NCBI GenBank assembly: GCA_947478805.1
Contig: CANJXQ010000006.1
Location: 1-64,000, forward strand
Source: Betaproteobacteria bacterium
GTDB lineage: Bacteria; Pseudomonadota; Gammaproteobacteria; Burkholderiales; SG8-39
Reading direction: 5' to 3'
DNA: 64,000 bases
In this document: in pieces, positions 9,169 through 18,852 of the stretch
How the letters are laid out: every line of letters starts with the position of its first letter
How positions within the stretch are numbered: the stretch's first letter is position 1
Translations under genes and position numbers: made by a program
Notes under the pieces: generated by a model
The model's database searches: none
What the model was told of the DNA's origin: nothing
What the model saw: only the letters and a program-made list of their open reading frames with translations

Positions 9169-9969
9169 ATGAATGCATCCGTAAAATCGATCGCAGCAGG
9201 TGATGTGCCTGCAGGCATGTCCGCCGCGGAGTGGCAGGTGCGCTGCGAGCTGGCCGCCTGCTACCAGCTCACCGACCTGTATGGCATGTCCGACATGGCG
9301 GCGACGCATATCTCGGCCCGGGTTCCCGGCCCCGAGGAGCACTTCCTGCTCAATCCCTTCGGTATGCTGTTCGACGAAATCACGGCCTCCTCCCTGATCA
9401 AGGTGGATGTCGAGGGCAACGTGGTTTCCGGCGGCAGCAGCAAGCAGATGAACTTCGCCGGATTCGTGATCCACAGCGCCATCCACATGGCCAAGCCGGA
9501 GCTCACCTGCGTCATGCACACCCATACGCGGGCCAACAACGGCGTGGCGATGCTCAAGGAAGGCTTGCTGCCCTTGTCGCAAAAGGCGCTGCTCATGTAC
9601 CACTACATCCGCTACCACGACTTCGAGGGGGCGGCGCTCAACCTGGGCGAGCGCGAGCGCATCGTCGCCGACATGGGCGACGATGGGCGCTGCATGATCC
9701 TGCGCAACCACGGGGCCCTTACCGTGGGCACGTCGGTCGGCGAGGCCTTCTGCTGGATGTACAAGCTGGAGATGGCCTGCCAGCACCAGCTCGACGGCCT
9801 GTCCGCGCAACGGGAACTGCAGTTGCTGTCGAAGGAAGTCATCGAGCTCACCAAGGAGCAGGGCCGCAAGCTGTTCATGCCGGGCGGTCCGGCCGAATGC
9901 GGCAAGCTGGAATGGCCGGGGTTGATCCGCAAGCTGGAGCGCGATCGCGGCACCTCCTACCGCACCTGA
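9169..9969 (+). CDS. Class II aldolase/adducin family protein
   Basis: Start chosen at ATG 9169, which follows GGAAAGGAAAG; the frame extends further upstream but without a ribosome site. The 266-residue product has the zinc-site histidines of the L-fuculose-phosphate aldolase fold: HTHTRANN near residue 117 and RNHGALTVG near 190. Family members cleave or epimerise sugar phosphates, or act on related hydroxy-acids. Bacterial members in catabolic clusters often have unknown substrates. It lies 49 nt before a binding-protein gene on the same strand, so a shared catabolic role is likely but unproven. Confidence 0.85.
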   Translation: MNASVKSIAAGDVPAGMSAAEWQVRCELAACYQLTDLYGMSDMAATHISARVPGPEEHFLLNPFGMLFDEITASSLIKVDVEGNVVSGGSSKQMNFAGFVIHSAIHMAKPELTCVMHTHTRANNGVAMLKEGLLPLSQKALLMYHYIRYHDFEGAALNLGERERIVADMGDDGRCMILRNHGALTVGTSVGEAFCWMYKLEMACQHQLDGLSAQRELQLLSKEVIELTKEQGRKLFMPGGPAECGKLEWPGLIRKLERDRGTSYRT

Positions 9970-10018
9970 CCCAGCGGCTCGGTCCACAGATTCGCGACAA
10001 ATTTCAGGGGAGAACCGA

Positions 10019-11107
10019 ATGCGTATTGCCATGAAAACCGGATTGGCGGCAGGACGAGCCGCAGTGAACGCAGCGCCCCGAACCCGCCTGAGCCGGCTGG
10101 TTGCTGCGAGCGCGATGTTGGCGGTATCGCTCTTGCATCCAGCCCATGCCCAGGTGCCGGGCAAGCCGCCTGCGGCGGGCACCAGCTGGAATGCGGTGCT
10201 GGATGCCGCGAAAAAAGAAGGCCAGGTAACGCTGTATTCAGCACTGACAAATCCGGAGATAGAACGCATAGCCACTGGATTCAGGAAGGCATATCCTGAC
10301 ATTCGACTGGAGTTCCTGCGAGGCCCTAGCGGCGAGCAGCTGACCAAGGTGGAGCAGGAACGCGCCTCCGGCGTGGATGGCGCCGATGTGCTCATTTCCA
10401 CGGAACTGGCCTGGTTCATCGATCGCGCCAAGGAAGGCCGGTTGCTCAGGCCCGTGGGCCCGGCGCTGGCGGCATGGCAGCCCAAGTACATCCATCAGGG
10501 CACGGCGATCACCATCGGCTACCAGCCGGTGGTCATTCCCTACAACAAGAACCTCGTTCCGGTGCCGCCCAAGAGTTACCTGGATCTCCTCAAGCCCGAG
10601 TTCAAGGGCAAGCTGGGGACCACCGAACTGGCGTCCACCTTCCTCATTGCCTGGTACGAATGGCTGGAGAAGAACAACGGCCCGGACTACCTGAAGAAGC
10701 TGCGCGCGCAGAACCCGCGGCTCTACGTCGGTGCGACGCCGACTGCGCAGGCGATCGCCTCGGGCGAGGTGGGTGTGGCGGCGTTCGGGAACACATCGGC
10801 CACCAAGGCGATGATGGACAAGGGGGCGCCGGTCGACTTCGTGGTGCCGAGCCCTGCGCTCGGCGTCGAATGGATGATGGCGGTGCTTGGCTGGAGCAAG
10901 CGGCCCAATGCCGCGCTGGTCCTTGCGGAATACGTGCTCTCGCGCGAGGGGCAGGGTGTCTGGCACAGCCGCGGCGAAACGGCCAGTCCCTTGCCCAACA
11001 TCCCGGGCTCCCTGGATGCCTCCAGCGTCTCGTCTTACGACCCGGCTGCCTACACCCCGGAGGTGGTCAAGAAGTATCGCGATTACTGGAGCGCGATTTT
11101 CAAGTAG
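10019..11107 (+). CDS. Extracellular solute-binding protein, iron(III)/polyamine type
   Basis: A 362-residue periplasmic binding protein of the type 2 fold (Fe3+/family 1 class). The N-terminus is an unusually long basic leader before a hydrophobic core that ends HPAHAQ (about residue 45), so a later start at ATG 10031 is possible. GQVTLYSALTNPEIERI is the typical first strand and helix. No matching permease or ATPase is adjacent, so it is an orphan unless its partners are elsewhere. Members bind iron, but also phosphonates, thiamine or aromatic compounds. The catabolic neighbourhood argues against iron. Confidence 0.85.
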   Translation: MRIAMKTGLAAGRAAVNAAPRTRLSRLVAASAMLAVSLLHPAHAQVPGKPPAAGTSWNAVLDAAKKEGQVTLYSALTNPEIERIATGFRKAYPDIRLEFLRGPSGEQLTKVEQERASGVDGADVLISTELAWFIDRAKEGRLLRPVGPALAAWQPKYIHQGTAITIGYQPVVIPYNKNLVPVPPKSYLDLLKPEFKGKLGTTELASTFLIAWYEWLEKNNGPDYLKKLRAQNPRLYVGATPTAQAIASGEVGVAAFGNTSATKAMMDKGAPVDFVVPSPALGVEWMMAVLGWSKRPNAALVLAEYVLSREGQGVWHSRGETASPLPNIPGSLDASSVSSYDPAAYTPEVVKKYRDYWSAIFK

Positions 11108-11323
11108 GAATCTCGCCGCTAGGCAACGCTGCGGGCACAGGCACGCGGATCGCAGGGCAGGCTCGGAATGTAGAATGCCGGGCGGGCAATTGTCCTGCGG
11201 GTAGTGGCACCGAAATTCGCCGTGCCAGATGGAGTCCCGGCGGCAGTAGGGTACGGAGTGCGCCGGGCGAGCATCGCCGTGTTCACGCTTTGAGACAGTA
11301 GCAAAGAGATTGGTCAGCAGGTC

Positions 11324-13054
11324 ATGAGCGGAAAAGTAGCGCTTGTCATTCGTAACGGCGTGATCCATGACGGTACAGGCGCGGAGCCTTTCGAGGCCGA
11401 CGTTGCCGTTGATGGCGGGCGAATTGTCGCGGTGGGAAGACGACTCGGCAATCGCGGCACCCAGGAGATTGATGCGCGGGACCGCATCGTCACGCCCGGA
11501 TTCGTGGACATTCACACCCACTATGACGGCCAGGTGACCTGGGACGAGCGCATCAAGCCTTCGTCCCTGCACGGGGTGACCACCTGCGTCATGGGCAATT
11601 GCGGCGTGGGGTTTGCACCCTGCCGGCCGGAGCACCGGGACCTGCTGGTGAGCCTGATGGAGGGCGTCGAGGATATTCCCGGCGCTGTGCTGCAGGAGGG
11701 TGTGCCCTGGGCGTGGCGATCCTATCCCGAATACCTGGAATTTCTGGCCGCGCGCCGCTTCGACATCGATGTCGCGAGCTTCGTGCCCCACGCGGCCCTG
11801 CGCGTGTTCGTCATGGGGGAGCGGGCCGCGAATCTTGAAGCAGCCACCGAAGCGGACGTTGGCGACATGGCAGCGCTGTTGCGGGAGGCGATGTCTGCGG
11901 GCGCGCTGGGATTCGGCACGTCGCGCATCCTGGTTCATCGATCGAGCGATGGCCGCAATATTCCCACCCTGGCGGCCCGCGAGAACGAACTGGTGGCGCT
12001 GGCCGCAGCGGTGGCGGATGGCCAGCGTGGTGTCATGCAGTACAACACCGATTTCTACGAAGCCGATGCGGTGCTCGCCGAACTGGGGCGAATACTTTCT
12101 GAGACCGGGTGCCAGGCCACGTTGTCCCTGAACCAGAACCACCGCGTTCCGCGGACGTGGGAGCAGGTTATGGACTGGGTTCGCGATGCCAATGATCGGG
12201 GCATGTCGATTACCGCCCAGGTGATGCCCAGGGCGGTCGGCGCGCTGCTCAGCCACGAACTGACGTTGACGCCCTTTTCGGAATCGAAAAGCTACCGTGC
12301 CCTTGAGCAATTGCCGTTCGCGGACAAGATCCGTCAACTCAGGCGACCGGAAGTCCGCGCCCGCATCCTGTCGGAGCAGCCCGAGGAAGATCGCAGCAAG
12401 CCCTTGGCCGGTCGTGCGCGCGCATTCGACAAGCTCTACCCGCTGTCCGTCCCCCTCGACTACGAGCCCTCGCCCCAGGACAGCATCGCCGCGCGCGCCG
12501 CGCGCGCCGGCGTGGCTCCCGAGGCACTGGCCTACGATCTCCTGCTCGAGGGCGATGGGCGCAACATGCTCTATCAGGCGATTGCAAACTATGCCGACGG
12601 TTCGCTCGATCCGTGCCTGAAAATGCTCACGCACCGTGACAGCGTCCTTGGCCTTGGCGACGGCGGCGCGCACATGGGCATGATCTGCGACGCCAGCTAT
12701 TCGACGTTCATGCTCACGCACTGGGCGCGCGATCGCACCCGCGGTGGAAAACTGCCGCTGGCGCAGGTGGTACGCGCGCTGTCTCATGACACGGCGCGCG
12801 TTGTCGGCCTGAACGACCGCGGCCGAATTGCAGCGGGCCTGCGCGCCGACATCAATGTCATCGACTTCGACCGGCTGCAGATCGACATGCCGGAGATCGT
12901 GCGCGACCTGCCGGGTAACGGGCGCAGGCTGATGCAGAAAGCGCATGGGTATGATGCGACGATCGTGTCCGGGGTCATTACCTACGTCAAGGGTGCGCAG
13001 ACAGGCGCATTGCCCGGTCGCCTGGTGCGCGGGCGTCAGCACGCCGGAGTGTGA
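11324..13054 (+). CDS. N-acyl-D-amino-acid deacylase family amidohydrolase
   Basis: A 576-residue cytoplasmic TIM-barrel hydrolase of the amidohydrolase 3 / D-aminoacylase group. The metal-binding HxH is in [13 protein letters not shown]. The cysteine metal ligand typical of D-aminoacylase is in [12 protein letters not shown]. The late aspartate segment is [11 protein letters not shown]. It should hydrolyse an amide or cyclic-amide bond; the name D-aminoacylase describes only the closest characterised relatives. The preceding 216-bp gap holds no recognisable element beyond a weak AGCAGG ribosome site. It stops just before the next gene. Confidence 0.85.
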   Translation: MSGKVALVIRNGVIHDGTGAEPFEADVAVDGGRIVAVGRRLGNRGTQEIDARDRIVTPGFVDIHTHYDGQVTWDERIKPSSLHGVTTCVMGNCGVGFAPCRPEHRDLLVSLMEGVEDIPGAVLQEGVPWAWRSYPEYLEFLAARRFDIDVASFVPHAALRVFVMGERAANLEAATEADVGDMAALLREAMSAGALGFGTSRILVHRSSDGRNIPTLAARENELVALAAAVADGQRGVMQYNTDFYEADAVLAELGRILSETGCQATLSLNQNHRVPRTWEQVMDWVRDANDRGMSITAQVMPRAVGALLSHELTLTPFSESKSYRALEQLPFADKIRQLRRPEVRARILSEQPEEDRSKPLAGRARAFDKLYPLSVPLDYEPSPQDSIAARAARAGVAPEALAYDLLLEGDGRNMLYQAIANYADGSLDPCLKMLTHRDSVLGLGDGGAHMGMICDASYSTFMLTHWARDRTRGGKLPLAQVVRALSHDTARVVGLNDRGRIAAGLRADINVIDFDRLQIDMPEIVRDLPGNGRRLMQKAHGYDATIVSGVITYVKGAQTGALPGRLVRGRQHAGV

Positions 13055-13080
13055 GAAATTCTTCAATGGGAGATGGGAAC

Positions 13081-14148
13081 ATGAGTGATTTACGCGTGAT
13101 CGATGCCGATGCACATTTCGTCGAGCCGCCGGAAGTGTGGACGAAGTTCCTCGATCCGCAATTCCAATGGGCGGCGCCGAAGCGAATGGTCGACAACCAG
13201 GGGCGCATGCGAAGGGTGCTGGCCGGGCAGATGTTGCACCACACGCCGTACAAGCCCAAGAGCACGCCTATGGAAAAGCTTCAGGGATCGTGGGACCCCA
13301 AGGCGCGCCTGGCCGACATGGACCGCGTCGGCGTCGACGGCATGGTGATCTATCCGACGTGGGGGCTGTTCTTTTTCAGCCTCACTGACCCGGCGACCTG
13401 CGCCGCGCTGTGCCGTGCGTATAACGACTGGGCCAGCGAATTCGTCGCCACGGACCCAAAGCGACTGTTCGCCCCGGCCATCGTCCCTCAGATCGACGTG
13501 CAGATGAGCATTGCCGAGGCCAAGCGGGGGCTGCGGGAACTGGGCCTGAAGGGCGTTTTCATGCGCCCGAATCTGGTGGGCGGCAGGACCATCGATCATC
13601 CTTCGTATGAGCCGCTATGGGACCTGCTCGAGGAGTATGACGCGCCGCTGGTGCTGCACGAAGGAACGACCGAGGACCTCAACCAGGCGGGGATGGACCG
13701 GTACGACAATTTCATGTTCCGGCACATGATCTCGCACCCGTTCGAGCAACAGATGGCCCTGCTCAGCCTTATCTGCGGCGGCGTCCTCGAACGCCATCCG
13801 AAGATGAAGGTGACGATCGTGGAGTGCGGCGTGGCCTGGGTGCCTTACTGGCTGGCACGCATGGACGACCATGTCGAGCAGTGGGGCCATGCCAGCCTGA
13901 AGCTCGCGGCGAAGCCATCGGAATATTTCAAGCGACAGTGTTTTGTATCGGCGGAGGGGGCTGAACGACTGCTTCCCTTCACGGTGTCTGCGATCGGGGA
14001 TGACAATATCTGCTTTTCCAGCGATTATCCGCACCCCGATCACCCATTTGATGGAATCGTCGATGAACTGAAGTCGATGCCGGGATTGAGCGAGGCGTCC
14101 AAGCGGAAAATCCTCGGGGAAAACGCGGCGCGGTTATTCGGGATCTGA
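13081..14148 (+). CDS. Amidohydrolase family protein (PF04909 type)
   Basis: Start taken at ATG 13081 after GGGAGATGGG; a GTG at 13051 overlaps the previous stop and is less likely. The 355-residue product begins with the family signature VIDADAHFVEP. Later ligand segments are LVLHEGTTED, HMISHPFEQQ and SSDYPHPDHP. This group, related to ACMSD and gamma-resorcylate decarboxylase, performs metal-dependent decarboxylation or hydrolysis of aromatic and other acids. The first strand has a single His where ACMSD has HxH, which is usual in this subgroup. It is probably co-transcribed with its neighbours. Confidence 0.87.
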   Translation: MSDLRVIDADAHFVEPPEVWTKFLDPQFQWAAPKRMVDNQGRMRRVLAGQMLHHTPYKPKSTPMEKLQGSWDPKARLADMDRVGVDGMVIYPTWGLFFFSLTDPATCAALCRAYNDWASEFVATDPKRLFAPAIVPQIDVQMSIAEAKRGLRELGLKGVFMRPNLVGGRTIDHPSYEPLWDLLEEYDAPLVLHEGTTEDLNQAGMDRYDNFMFRHMISHPFEQQMALLSLICGGVLERHPKMKVTIVECGVAWVPYWLARMDDHVEQWGHASLKLAAKPSEYFKRQCFVSAEGAERLLPFTVSAIGDDNICFSSDYPHPDHPFDGIVDELKSMPGLSEASKRKILGENAARLFGI

Positions 14149-14194
14149 GATCAGGTCAAGTGAAAGGTATTCAATGAAAAAGGAGGCAGCAGGA

Positions 14195-15172
14195 ATGATC
14201 CATGCGAGCAACTTAATACGGATGGTGGGGCTGACCCTGGCGGGGATGGCCCTTGCCGCCGGAACGCATGCCCAGCCGTTCCCGAACAAGCCCATCATCA
14301 TCATCCAGCCGTACTCGGCCGGGGGCCTCCTGGACATGGGGTCACGGATCATGTCGGTTCATGCCGAAAAGCTGCTTGGCCAGCGGATCGTCGTGGAGAA
14401 TCGCACGGGAGGGGGAGGGAAGGTAGGGACGGAGGCGATGCTCAGGGCGCCAAGGGATGGATATACCCTTGCAGCGGTCAGCAGCAGTCTTGCGGTCTAT
14501 TCGCCCTTGCTGGATGCGACGTTCAAGTTCGAGCCGGTAAAGGACTACACGCCAATCACGTTGGCGTTCGATACCTATTACGTGCTGGCTGCCAGCCCGA
14601 CAGCTCCGTTCAACAGCCTCGCTGGCCTGATCGCCTATGCCAAGTCGAATCCGGGAAAGCTCAGCGTCGGCAATGCGGGGGACGGTACCGGAGGGCACCT
14701 GGCTTTCGAACTGTTCAAGCAGGCGGCAGGGTTCGATGCGACGGCCATCCCCTTCAAGGGCGAAGGGCCGCTGATCCCGTCCATCGTGGGTGGTCAGGTC
14801 CCGGTGGGCTACACCACCGGAACGGTGAGGCCCCTGGTGGAGGCGGGAAAGCTGGTGGCATTGGCCACCACTGGACCGACTCGCTGGAAGCTGTTCCCCA
14901 ACGCGCCGACTTTCAAGGAAGCCAATATCTCGCCGCTTGCTGTTTCAGCCTTGTTGGGCTTCATCGGGCCACCTGGAATGCCTAATGATGTAGTCGCCAG
15001 GATCAATGCGGCGATGGTGGCATCGCTGCAGGTTCCAGAGGTCCGCAAGACGCTTGAAGAGGCCGGCGCCGTGGTTCGTGGCGTGGGGCCGGAGGAGTTC
15101 GCGGCGCAGATCAGGAGCGATCTTGATGGTTGGGGCGCGGTCATTCGCAAGGCCAACATCAAGATCAATTGA
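14195..15172 (+). CDS. Bug-type tripartite tricarboxylate transporter receptor
   Basis: Start set at ATG 14195: AAGGAGG at 14180-14186 sits 8 nt upstream, whereas the earlier ATG 14174 lies before this site. The 325-residue product has a signal peptide ending GTHAQ and the Bug hallmark PFPNKPIIIIQPYSAGG. GNAGDGTGGHLAFELFKQ is the second conserved block. Bug proteins bind carboxylates in the periplasm and usually lack adjacent membrane partners, as here. The location behind two amidohydrolases suggests the ligand feeds their pathway. Confidence 0.92.
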   Translation: MIHASNLIRMVGLTLAGMALAAGTHAQPFPNKPIIIIQPYSAGGLLDMGSRIMSVHAEKLLGQRIVVENRTGGGGKVGTEAMLRAPRDGYTLAAVSSSLAVYSPLLDATFKFEPVKDYTPITLAFDTYYVLAASPTAPFNSLAGLIAYAKSNPGKLSVGNAGDGTGGHLAFELFKQAAGFDATAIPFKGEGPLIPSIVGGQVPVGYTTGTVRPLVEAGKLVALATTGPTRWKLFPNAPTFKEANISPLAVSALLGFIGPPGMPNDVVARINAAMVASLQVPEVRKTLEEAGAVVRGVGPEEFAAQIRSDLDGWGAVIRKANIKIN

Positions 15173-15276
15173 CGGGCCCTCTCCGGGGCGTTTTGTACCG
15201 GAATACTTGCGCCTGCCGGAGACAGGGATCGCGTGACCGCGTTCGAACTGCCGCCGCTGCGATGTTGTGCCTAAGA

Positions 15277-15358
15277 CCTCATTTCACGATTGGGGGGATG
15301 CTCCCCACAATCTCCTCCTGCTTTGGGGCCATCTCGCTATTTCTGCAATGGCCTCCGA
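15277..15358 (+). repeat. Double-hairpin intergenic repeat, copy A
   Basis: One of four related elements in the window. It holds a first hairpin (TGGGG/CCCCA, 15291-15307), a CTCCTCCTG linker and a second hairpin (GGCCAT/ATGGCC, 15327-15353). It aligns along its whole length with the reverse complement of the copy at 28702-28781, roughly three bases in four by eye. It stands upstream of the CYTH-CHAD gene in the sense direction and could be in its leader. Confidence 0.65.
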
Positions 15359-15436
15359 GGGCTTCACCGCAATAAAGCCGGTTCCGGATTGTCCAGGATC
15401 AAGGAAATGCCCCCCAGGCGAGGCGAGAATGACCAC

Positions 15437-17107
15437 ATGCATTTGGAAACCGAACTCAAACTCGTCTGCGAGCCTGCGGTACTGGGACGGATTGCCCGCC
15501 ATCCGGCAGTGCGAGCCGCCAAGCTTGGGCGGGCGCACTCCGAGCATCTGATCAGCCGCTACTTCGATACCCCTGACGGCAAGTTGCGCGCCGCCGGGCT
15601 TGCGCTGCGCGTGCGCAGCACGCCGCGCGGCTGGGTGCAGACCCTGAAGGGGGAGGGAACGGGCGCGGCAGGGATGTACGAGCGACCGGAGTGGGAGTGG
15701 CCGGTACCCTCGTCGAGCGTCGCGGGTGATTTGCTTGCCAGCACACCTGCGATCAAGGCGCTAGGCGGTAAAAAGAACCTCACCAAGGCGCTGGCCTCCC
15801 TGGCGCCGGCGTTCGAGACCGAATTCAAGCGGACCATCCATTTGCTGCGCTTTACCGATGGCTCGGAAGCAGAACTGTGCCTGGATCTGGGGGAAGTTCG
15901 CGCACAGGTTCGCTCGGATATGCGGGTAGAGCCGATCTGCGAGGCGGAAATCGAATTGCGCGGCGGTCGTGGTAACGACCGGGACGCCGGCGCCAGTTCG
16001 CAAGCGCTCTATGAACTGGGCCTGGCGCTGGCCGAGAGCCTGCCGGTGCGGCTGGGTTACCTGAGCAAGGCCGCGCGCGGCAGCGCCTTGCTGCTCAGGC
16101 CTGTCCGCAAACCGGCCAAGGCCCTTGCGGTGTGCCTGGACAAAACGATGAGTCGTGCGGATGCCTTCAGAACCATCGTCGGGGCCTGCATGACGCAGAT
16201 GCAGGCGAACGAGGCCGGACTGCTGGCAGGGCGCGACGATGAATACGTGCATCAGATGCGCGTGGCCATCCGCCGGCTGCGCTCTGCCTTCGCCATCTTT
16301 CGCCAGCGTTCGGATGCCAACCCCTTTTTGGTGCCGGCGGCCCAGATGCGCTCGCTGGCGCAGGTCCTTGGCGTGGCGCGTGACTGGGACGTGTTCTGTG
16401 CCGAGACGATCAGGGTTATCACGCGGGCGCTCCCCGAGTCGGCTGGCCTGGCCACGTTATCCCGCAAGGCAACCCGCCTTCGCCGGCTGGATGACCGCGC
16501 GGGGCGCGAGGCGGTGTTCTCGCCCCAATACACGCGAGGCATGTTGCAGCTGGGCCAATTGTTGCCGACGGCTGAAGCACACATTGTCGCCGCAGAGCAG
16601 CCGCTGCCGGCGTTTGCAGCGCTCATTCTGCAAAAGCGGCACCGGCGCCTGCGCAAGCTGGGCGAGCGGATGGCGGAATTCACCAGCGAGGAGTTGCACC
16701 GATTTCGCATCAACGCCAAGAAGCTTCGCTATGCGGCGGAGTTTTTCCATGCGCTATTTCCGGGGCGCCGCACGCAGACGTACATCCGGGCCTTGTCGAG
16801 GTTGCAGGACGCGCTGGGCGGCCTGAATGATGTTGCAAACGCTGAACTCATGGTTGGGGAGCTGTGCAAGCCCGTGCGCCCCGATGATGCAACCACGGGC
16901 ATATTGCGCGGGTGGTTGGTCGCCATGCGCCAGCAGCACCTGGACACCTTGCCGGATGCCTGGCAGAACTTCCGCGGACAGGAGCGCTTCTGGAGGCGGT
17001 GGCTGCCTGCGCCCGCGCTGGCGCCGGTACCCCAGACCGACCATGCGGTGGCATCGGCAGCGTTGTCGGCACCCCAAGTTGCGCTCGTCGAGAATGCGAC
17101 GGATTGA
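15437..17107 (+). CDS. CYTH and CHAD domain-containing protein
   Basis: Start at ATG 15437 places the CYTH signature ExExK (LETELKL) at residues 3-9, as expected. The product has 556 residues. The N-terminal CYTH (triphosphate tunnel) domain covers about 1-210. A CHAD domain covers about 275-500, with the paired basic motifs HQMRVAIRRLRSAF and LHRFRINAKKLRYAAEFF. CHAD domains bind polyphosphate through conserved His, Arg and Lys, and CYTH domains hydrolyse triphosphates in related proteins. It is followed 37 nt later by a double PPK2, so a role in polyphosphate metabolism or granule association is a strong inference. Confidence 0.92.
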   Translation: MHLETELKLVCEPAVLGRIARHPAVRAAKLGRAHSEHLISRYFDTPDGKLRAAGLALRVRSTPRGWVQTLKGEGTGAAGMYERPEWEWPVPSSSVAGDLLASTPAIKALGGKKNLTKALASLAPAFETEFKRTIHLLRFTDGSEAELCLDLGEVRAQVRSDMRVEPICEAEIELRGGRGNDRDAGASSQALYELGLALAESLPVRLGYLSKAARGSALLLRPVRKPAKALAVCLDKTMSRADAFRTIVGACMTQMQANEAGLLAGRDDEYVHQMRVAIRRLRSAFAIFRQRSDANPFLVPAAQMRSLAQVLGVARDWDVFCAETIRVITRALPESAGLATLSRKATRLRRLDDRAGREAVFSPQYTRGMLQLGQLLPTAEAHIVAAEQPLPAFAALILQKRHRRLRKLGERMAEFTSEELHRFRINAKKLRYAAEFFHALFPGRRTQTYIRALSRLQDALGGLNDVANAELMVGELCKPVRPDDATTGILRGWLVAMRQQHLDTLPDAWQNFRGQERFWRRWLPAPALAPVPQTDHAVASAALSAPQVALVENATD

Positions 17108-17144
17108 GGGCTCATTAATTCTGAATTGACCAGCTAGGGAGGGC

Positions 17145-18626
17145 ATGATGTTTGAATCCGCTGAAGTAGGACACAAGGTCGACAAGGCCAAATATGCACG
17201 CGAGGAACCGAAGCTGCGCGAGGCGCTGCTCAACGCCCAGTTCGACCTCTCCGAGCACGGCAAGTTTCCGGTGCTCATCCTCATCGGCGGTGTCGACGGG
17301 GCCGGCAAGGGCGAGACGGTGAACCTGTTGAACGAATGGATGGACCCGCGCCACATTCGCACCGTGGCTTTCGGTTCTCCCTCCGATGAGGAGGCGGAGC
17401 GGCCCGACATGTGGCGCTTCTGGCGCGCGCTGCCGCCCAAGGGCAACGTGGGCATCGTGTTCGGCTCCTGGTATACGTCGCCCATCGTTTACCGGGTGAT
17501 CGGCAAGACCGATGACGTCGCCCTGGAGCATGCCGTTGATCGCATCGTGCGCTTCGAGAACATGCTGTTCAACGAAGGCGTGCTGATCCTCAAGTTCTGG
17601 TTTCACCTGTCCAAGGAGCAGCAGAGGAAGCGGCTCAAGGAGCTGGAGAAGGATCCCGACACGCGCTGGCGCGTCACCAAGCTCGATTGGGAGCGATTCA
17701 AGATCTACGACCGCTTCAGGGCAATTTCGGAACACACCCTGCGTGAAACAAGCACCAGCAATGCGCCGTGGATCGTGGTTGAAGGGGCCGATGCGCGGTA
17801 TCGCAGCCTCACCGTGGGCAAGGTGCTGCTGGAGTCGATGAAGAAGCGCCTGGCCGAACGCTCCGCCCCGCGCGAGCCGGTAAAAGCGGCGCCGCTGGTG
17901 CCGGTGATGGACAATCTCAAGCTGGTGCGCGACCTTGACATGACGCAGAAGGTCGCCAAGCCGGAGTACGAGAAGAAGCTGGAAAAACTGCAGGGCAGCC
18001 TCAACCTGATCATCCGCGACAAGAAATTCAAGAAGCGCTCGCTGATCCTGGTCTTCGAGGGGTCGGATGCCGCTGGCAAGGGTGGGGCGATTCGCCGCAT
18101 CACCGGCGCGCTCGATGCGCGGCAGTATTCGGTGACTCCGGTTGCGGCACCCACCCAGGAAGAACGCGCCCAGCCCTACCTGTGGCGCTTTTGGCGGCAT
18201 GTGCCGCGCCTGGGCCGCGTCACCATATTCGACCGCTCCTGGTATGGACGCGTGCTGGTAGAGCGCGTCGAAGGTTTTTGTGCGGAGGCCGACTGGATGC
18301 GCGCCTACAGCGAGATCAATGACTTCGAGGAGCAGATGACCGAGCGCGGCGCCATCGTGTGCAAGTTCTGGCTGCAGATCAGCAACCAGATGCAGTTGCG
18401 GCGCTTCAAGGAGCGCGAGAAGACCAGCTTCAAGCGCTTCAAGATCACCGAAGAGGACTGGCGTAATCGCAAGAAGTGGGACTTGTACGAAGGGGCGGTG
18501 GCGGACATGGTGGACCGCACCAGCACTGAAATCGCGCCCTGGACGCTGGTCGAGGCCGAGGACAAGTACTTTGCTCGTCTAAAGGTGCTTCGTACGGTCG
18601 TGGCGCGGCTGGAGGGTTCACTTTAA
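17145..18626 (+). CDS. pap: Polyphosphate:AMP phosphotransferase, double PPK2 domain
   Basis: A 493-residue protein built of two tandem PPK2 kinase domains (about 10-240 and 260-490), the class II arrangement known for AMP-phosphorylating enzymes. The first P-loop is GGVDGAGKGE and the second is EGSDAAGKGG. The second domain has the lid segment FDRSWYGRVLVERVEGF; the first reads FGSWYTSP at that place, so catalysis probably rests on domain 2. It uses polyphosphate to turn AMP into ADP. The preceding CHAD protein and following SurE make a phosphate-polymer neighbourhood. A double-hairpin repeat lies just downstream. Confidence 0.92.
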   Translation: MMFESAEVGHKVDKAKYAREEPKLREALLNAQFDLSEHGKFPVLILIGGVDGAGKGETVNLLNEWMDPRHIRTVAFGSPSDEEAERPDMWRFWRALPPKGNVGIVFGSWYTSPIVYRVIGKTDDVALEHAVDRIVRFENMLFNEGVLILKFWFHLSKEQQRKRLKELEKDPDTRWRVTKLDWERFKIYDRFRAISEHTLRETSTSNAPWIVVEGADARYRSLTVGKVLLESMKKRLAERSAPREPVKAAPLVPVMDNLKLVRDLDMTQKVAKPEYEKKLEKLQGSLNLIIRDKKFKKRSLILVFEGSDAAGKGGAIRRITGALDARQYSVTPVAAPTQEERAQPYLWRFWRHVPRLGRVTIFDRSWYGRVLVERVEGFCAEADWMRAYSEINDFEEQMTERGAIVCKFWLQISNQMQLRRFKEREKTSFKRFKITEEDWRNRKKWDLYEGAVADMVDRTSTEIAPWTLVEAEDKYFARLKVLRTVVARLEGSL

Positions 18627-18640
18627 CGGTGCTTTACGAT

Positions 18641-18701
18641 CAGAGGGGAATACATCCCTTAGCTCCCCTATGCTGGCGGCTGCACAACTCATTTTGTAGC
18701 C
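18641..18701 (+). repeat. Double-hairpin intergenic repeat, copy C
   Basis: The first hairpin pairs AGGGGA with TCCCTT (18644-18660). The linker GCTCCCCTA follows. The second hairpin pairs GGCTGCACAA with TTTTGTAGCC (18678-18701) with one mismatch and one G-U. It is in plus orientation between the PPK2 gene and surE. It may act as a terminator-like or processing element for the polyphosphate operon. The rest of the 226-bp gap holds only the promoter-like site before surE. Confidence 0.6.
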
Positions 18702-18834
18702 GTTTCCAAGGGGCGACGTGTTGAGGCGCAGGCACTGCGGGCACTGGAAAGTGGTTCGTTGGGAGCTGGCGTGGGCCAGGCTGCAGGCCATGGCAGGATT
18801 CGGCGCGATTGTGCCGGCCGAGGGGGGCAATTGA

Positions 18835-18840
18835 TATAAT
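18835..18840 (+). promoter_or_regulatory. TATAAT -10-like box just before surE
   Basis: A perfect TATAAT lies 12 nt before the surE ATG, with no Shine-Dalgarno in between. If it is a -10 box, the transcript would begin within a few bases of the start codon and be nearly leaderless. No convincing -35 hexamer is seen at the usual distance, so chance is possible. Confidence 0.4.
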
Positions 18841-18852
18841 CTGCACCCACCC

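Noticed and set aside
10238-13114. 958-codon minus-strand frame across two genes
   Set aside because: It spans the antisense of a binding protein and a D-aminoacylase-like protein and their intergenic gap; composition is typical of a shadow.
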